From Hypholoma sublateritium FD-334 SS-4 (Eukaryota > Basidiomycota > Agaricomycetes > Agaricales > Strophariaceae): a DNA stretch of 64,000 nucleotides. A program made the translations under genes and the position numbers. Below the pieces are notes generated by a model. That model saw only the letters and a program-made list of their open reading frames with translations. It ran no database searches and was not told the DNA's origin. The stretch covers positions 4,163 through 68,162 of the forward strand of contig KN817636.1 in the NCBI GenBank assembly GCA_000827495.1, read 5' to 3'. Shown here one piece after another: positions 60,237 through 64,000 of this stretch; position 1 is the stretch's first letter; each line of letters opens with the position of its first letter.

Positions 60237-60920
60237 TCACACTTCCTCTTCATCGCTACTCGCCTCAAAGTCATCGCCTGAGTCATCGGACTCCTCCTCC
60301 ATAGCTTGGTCATCCTTGACTAGCTCAACATCCATGTCAAATGCCACATCGCCCTCGGTTACCAGAGGTGGCAATGAGTCTTCAACCAAGGTCAGTACAA
60401 TCACCTCGTCCTCTATGTCTCTGAACATTCTCGCTGTCTCCGGAAGCCCCCATAATGCATGGTGTATTACGTGGATTGTATGGGGGTCAATCCGACGCAA
60501 ACTGCCTAAATGCCGATGTCTATTTAGACCGAAACTCATTGGACGAAGGGCTGTACTCACTGGTGCAGACTGGTCAGTGCCGACGGGCTGTACTGCAAAG
60601 TGTGTACAGAAACGAAAAACCTCGTAAGTAATGAATATTGAGAGAGAATCAAACTAAAANNNACGTACTGTAACAGATCCAACAGTGCCTTGTTGCGATC
60701 TCTGCTGCCCCGACCTCCTCAACCAAACTAGACCCGGAAAACCTGAATCTTCAGAGCGAGCAAAGACCATAAAAACCGGTGTACCAAATTGCATGGTTGT
60801 AGACGAACTCGATAAATGGCGCCGGTCGGTGCGACGCAAGGACTTCAATCGTTCCCGCGACGCCTGCACGTCCATCAGCCCAGAACCCATATGCTTCGCT
60901 TCCTCACTACTATCAGTATC
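60237..60920 (-). CDS. Hypothetical acidic-tailed protein (5' exons not found)
   Basis: Two exons on the minus strand, 60669-60920 and 60237-60620, join in frame across a 48-base intron with donor GTACGT (three Ns inside it). They give at least 211 residues. The first visible exon begins DTDSSEEAKHMGSG after a GACAG acceptor and contains FGTPVFMVFARSEDSGFPGL. The second holds FGLNRHRHLGSLRRIDPHTI and HHALWGLPETARMFRDIEDE, then ends in a strongly acidic tail DDFEASSDEEEV. I do not recognise the family. It may be transposon-associated, given the neighbouring element. The upstream exons are missing or lie under the opposite-strand frame at 60830-61108. Confidence 0.5.
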
Positions 60921-61108
60921 CTGTCACCCCATCCACTGGGGCAACTCCCTATTATCTACCCTATCCTCAGTGGCCCCAGCACCATTACTTCAGCCCCATG
61001 CCTTCCTTTTATCAGCCAATGTACTCTACAAATGTCCCCATTCCTACTCCTCCTGCCACCCCTTTACCTAGAAACCCCAATTCTGATAGACCAAATCTCC
61101 CAAATTGA
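60830..61108 (+). CDS. Possible last exon of a Pro/Tyr/Gln-rich protein
   Basis: A plus-strand frame without an ATG, about 92 codons, reads through PATPARPSAQNPYASLPHYY, YPQWPQHHYFSPMPSFYQP and PIPTPPATPLPRNPN to a TGA. The bias towards P, Y and Q looks like a real low-complexity protein region rather than a chance frame. It overlaps the first visible exon of the minus-strand gene by about 90 bases. No start exon was placed and no family is recognised. Confidence 0.35.
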   Translation, partial: CDARTSIVPATPARPSAQNPYASLPHYYQYPVTPSTGATPYYLPYPQWPQHHYFSPMPSFYQPMYSTNVPIPTPPATPLPRNPNSDRPNLPN

Positions 61109-61280
61109 ATTTATTTTTCATGTATCGTCTATTACAATCATGAAGTACACGAGGATGCAAAAAAAATGGAGCAATGACAATGTTTTGTTGTGGAGGTAGA
61201 GACGTGTGCGAGCGACGAAGGGCGATTTTTTCTAAGTCTTTGTCACGCTCGCGAGCCTTGGTAAAAGTGCTTCGTTTGGC

Positions 61281-61410
61281 CCAGTCCCTACGGGGTCTAC
61301 CTCAAAACCCTCGGCCCGAGCAAATGTTGTCTCTATTTGTACAGTAAAACATACCCAACATTCTTCTAACATTACCAAACAGTATGAAGGTAGACCCCGT
61401 AGGAGACTGG
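61281..61410. repeat. Inverted repeat with TACGGGGTCTACC arms
   Basis: The left arm 61281-61303 (CCAGTCCCTACGGGGTCTAC then CTC) and the right arm 61386-61410 are inverse complements, with one inserted base and one mismatch. About 80 bases separate them. Possibly a short MITE or a folded RNA. Confidence 0.6.
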
Positions 61411-61446
61411 CTAGCGAGTCTAGATGGTCCCGTACTTTTAGACAAC

Positions 61447-61899
61447 TTTTAGGCGTCGATCAGCAGTGCCGCCGCGGCCCGGCGCGAGAGCGGCTGCTGT
61501 GTCGATGGTGCCGCGGTGGGGCCAGAAGCCGCCAGACTCTGCCCTTGGACATTCAAGGCGCGGGTTAGGCGCCGCAGTACACGCGCGTCAACACATTATT
61601 CAGGTAAGTGCAGAAATACTGCCGTCGCCGTGTGGAGGGACACGCGCATTCCCGCGCGTGTGTGTGGTATCGGCCGGGGAGGCGCCGGCGCATCCAACGA
61701 CTATCTGATTCCTAGAATTAGCCCCACGTAGAACGCCGAAAACCGTCTATGAAAGCGCGCAATGACAGCGACGGGCGCGTCATCGTTTCCCGTCGGTGCA
61801 TGCGCTGAGATGGGAGGTGCGCGCCGTATTTTCGGGCATGTGCGAGTGTCGTGCATGGAAACGGCCGATGCTGTACGCTTATTTTAGGCGTCGATCAGC
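61447..61899. repeat. Direct repeat pair, TTTTAGGCGTCGATCAGC
   Basis: An identical 18-base stretch at 61447-61464 and 61882-61899, each followed by a degenerate GC-rich continuation (GCCGCCG, then GACGCGAGGC or GGCGCGAGAG). About 435 bases apart. The sequence between has short frames only. Confidence 0.6.
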
Positions 61900-62568
61900 G
61901 TGGCCGCCGTGGGTCGACGCGAGGCTGCGCGGCCAATGCCGTGGCGGCGGGATGACGTAGCGCCGGCCGACGCGTTTACGGGGAACTTGGAGTGAGCGGA
62001 TGCAATGATAATTGACCAAAAAATCAGACTTATTTTACTTATTCGTGCCTCCAAAACAGCGATCTTCACCGAGTTTAGGCTTTGGGTGTCGCGCAACGGC
62101 AGGGCGCAAGACTTGTTCTTCTCATTTTTGGTTCTCAGGATGTCTGACACGGGATTTAAAAGCGTGTAAGTAGTCCAACAGTAGTCCTGGATTCCCTTAT
62201 GTATGTAGTAATACAATATTAAATTTTTGTTCTCTGTCGACGTGGATCCTGTTTCGCAAATTCTATTGCGCTCTGGTACACACGTGCGATGCGTCTGAGC
62301 AGGGCTCGAATACTCTGGATTGGTCAGGGCAGGGAATATTGAATGATTTGATACGCGTGGGATTTGCTTATGTTGCTAATTACAAACGCGCATTCAAGCT
62401 GAAGTGTCGTAAATGATGCAAATATAAACATTACGAGAGCGAACGACCACCACCGCGTCTCGTCGGCCCTGGAGCTCCAGCTCCCCTTCTTCACCTATAA
62501 CTACCTCCTTCAAAGCTTCACCGTACATCGATTCAGCATAAAAGGCACTCGTAACTTGAGCGGATCTT
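61900..62568. other. Intergenic, no gene seen
   Basis: AT-richer 670 bases before the DUF6533 gene. No supportable coding region. Confidence 0.5.
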
Positions 62569-63889
62569 ATGACGCGCATCGGAGGAAATGACTATCTTGC
62601 ACAAGTGGGAGGCGGGCTTACAAGTGAGTGATCTGCTAAGTAATCAGCTAGGACCGCATACTCACCTCACCCTCCAGTCGGTGCGCTGGCGGCTCAGGTG
62701 TATGATCACCTGATACACCTGAGCGACGAGGTCGAGTACCTGTGGAGGTGCGGGCCTCTATATATCTGCAATTCGACACTCCGAGAACGATATTCGCGCC
62801 TTTCAGCGGACGGCTCACCGGCGTGAAGGTGCTGTACTTTGGCGTACGGTACGCGGTGCTCGGCGCGCAGATGTGAGCGCGCTTCTGTTTTTTTTTTTTC
62901 GTGTGTGGGCTGCTGACGGTGTACACGGTGTTTAAGCGCAACGCAGGTTATGTCGTTTGGCCGAGCGGGGGTGCATGATGGCGATCTGGACAGATGCCGC
63001 GCGCTGCTTGTCGTCAGTCTGACAACGGGCGTCCTCGCGTCGATGATGTTGGAGATGATACTTCTCCTTCGAGGTGAGCGATACTTTCCCTGGCGTTCTG
63101 CGCCATATTTAGTCGTCTGACTGCACTCTACCCGCCCATACAGTCCATGCGCTTTATTATAGCAGCCCATCGGCGAAATATCTCCTGTGCACGATCTACC
63201 CGATCGTCGTCGCCTCGGAGATGGCGGGTTTCACCATCATTCTCCAGGGCATAAAGGAGACTCAAAGCTGCGACCTGTGTGCCGCCTCCACGCCACTTGG
63301 CCTCGTTATGTTCGGGTCGGTCGTTATTTCGTCCCCCTCCTACTGCGTCCCTAATTTTCCTGAAATAGCATAAGCGGCGGCGTCTTCCAGGTCACCATCG
63401 TGGCCATGACCGTGGCGAAGCTCGCATTCCAGGCGCGGAGGACGCCATTGATGAAAATGCTGCTCCGGGATGGTGTCTGCATATTCTTGGCGCTCACCGG
63501 TATGTACACTCAACCCGACTCAACGGCAGTATACAACGTTTATCGTGAGTCTAGTTATCATATTTATCCAGCTGGTGAACCAAGGCTTTGACAAGAACAA
63601 AGCCTTCGAGCGGGCATGTTTTGCGTACGGCTTCCATTAGTCGCCGATGCTGAAGTGCTTATGGTTGTTTTGCAGCTGGTATCTTGCATTTATCTCAATA
63701 GGGGTACGTCTCAATCCTACTGTGATAATGGAGTATAGAGCTTAGTTCTACCCGCAGGGATCGAGTCTCCTTCTAAGCATGAGAAAGCTAGCGGTCAATA
63801 GTACCACAGATCGTGACTTGCCCAGAACATGGGACAGCGATGGCCGCTCCATCGAGAGCACGATCTGCTTGACCACATTTATTGACTAG
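62569..63889 (+). CDS. DUF6533 multi-pass membrane protein
   Basis: The ATG at 62569 gives the phase needed to reach the canonical DUF6533 motif: exon 1 MTRIGGNDYLAQVGGG, then LAAQVYDHLIHLSDEVEYLW. A 58-base intron follows, then GRLTGVKVLYFGVRYAVLGA, CRALLVVSLTTGVLASMMLE with MILLLR, VHALYYSSPSAKYLLCTIYP followed by IVVASEMAGFTIILQ, GGVFQVTIVAMTVAKLAFQ, IIFIQLVNQGFDKN, WYLAFISIG and a cytoplasmic tail ending at TAG 63887-63889. DUF6533 is found N-terminally in seven-helix proteins that are expanded in Agaricomycetes; function is unknown, though a receptor-like topology is usual. The intron after LGAQ is uncertain, because two acceptors (near 62946 and 62990) are possible. A later ATG at 62588 is out of phase and was rejected. 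Confidence 0.75.
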
Positions 63890-64000
63890 ATATATTATGT
63901 TTTATTTATTGAATGCTCTGGCACGGACGATCCCAAGCGAGTGGCAGGTATGGGTATCCTGGATCCTCGACATCTCGGCGTGTCGTCACTCAGCCTGCGG

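Noticed and set aside
1..64000. tRNA, rRNA or CRISPR loci
   Set aside because: GGTTCGA-like stretches occur (for example 23427 and 12413) but sit in exons or lack the acceptor and anticodon arms. No rRNA sequence and no regularly spaced repeats were seen.

Overview
The window looks like nuclear DNA of a basidiomycete fungus of the Agaricomycetes. The genes are split by many 45-65 base introns with GTRNGT donors and YAG acceptors. They include families that are typical of, or restricted to, mushroom-forming fungi: DUF6532, DUF6533 and DUF6534 proteins and a basidiomycete arrestin. The sequence is draft quality, with scattered single Ns and one 130-base N gap at 20768-20897.

Layout. 1-18.0 kb is an ordinary gene region: an arrestin-domain gene (5' end outside or unresolved), a small convergent hypothetical gene, a DUF6532 gene, a gene-poor 2.2 kb stretch, a secreted GH92 alpha-mannosidase on the minus strand, and a 1673-residue BRCT protein of the Rtt107/Brc1 type (DNA-damage scaffold) on the plus strand.

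18.6-41.1 kb is the most unusual part. It is a same-strand array of five multi-exon paralogs (called A to E here) plus one truncated relic, all without a family I recognise. One of them (D) can be spliced by eye into an uninterrupted 463-codon, 11-exon frame, with nine of ten introns in phase 1. The copies share an upstream box, a TATA box about 60 bases before the ATG, conserved intron positions, basic nuclear-type motifs, an LTPP motif like a Cdc4/Fbw7 phosphodegron, and a hairpin downstream of the stop. Copy E has an internal exon duplication and a 2.04 kb insertion that looks like a cargo-carrying DNA transposon. A broken DUF6534 gene lies inside the array and an apparently intact one lies just after it.

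43.2-58.8 kb alternates sharply between very GC-rich and AT-rich blocks. The only convincing gene is a GATA-like zinc-finger gene (52876-56163) with an unusual 1 kb intron inside the finger. The GC-rich DNA before it carries an interspersed repeat of about 35 bases. 58.8-60.0 kb is a nested pair of non-autonomous CACTA-like transposons. 60.2-61.1 kb has overlapping opposite-strand coding sequence of unknown function. The window ends with a complete seven-helix-type DUF6533 membrane protein gene.

No rRNA, tRNA or CRISPR was found. All calls are by eye from the translated sequence and recalled family signatures; no database search was run.
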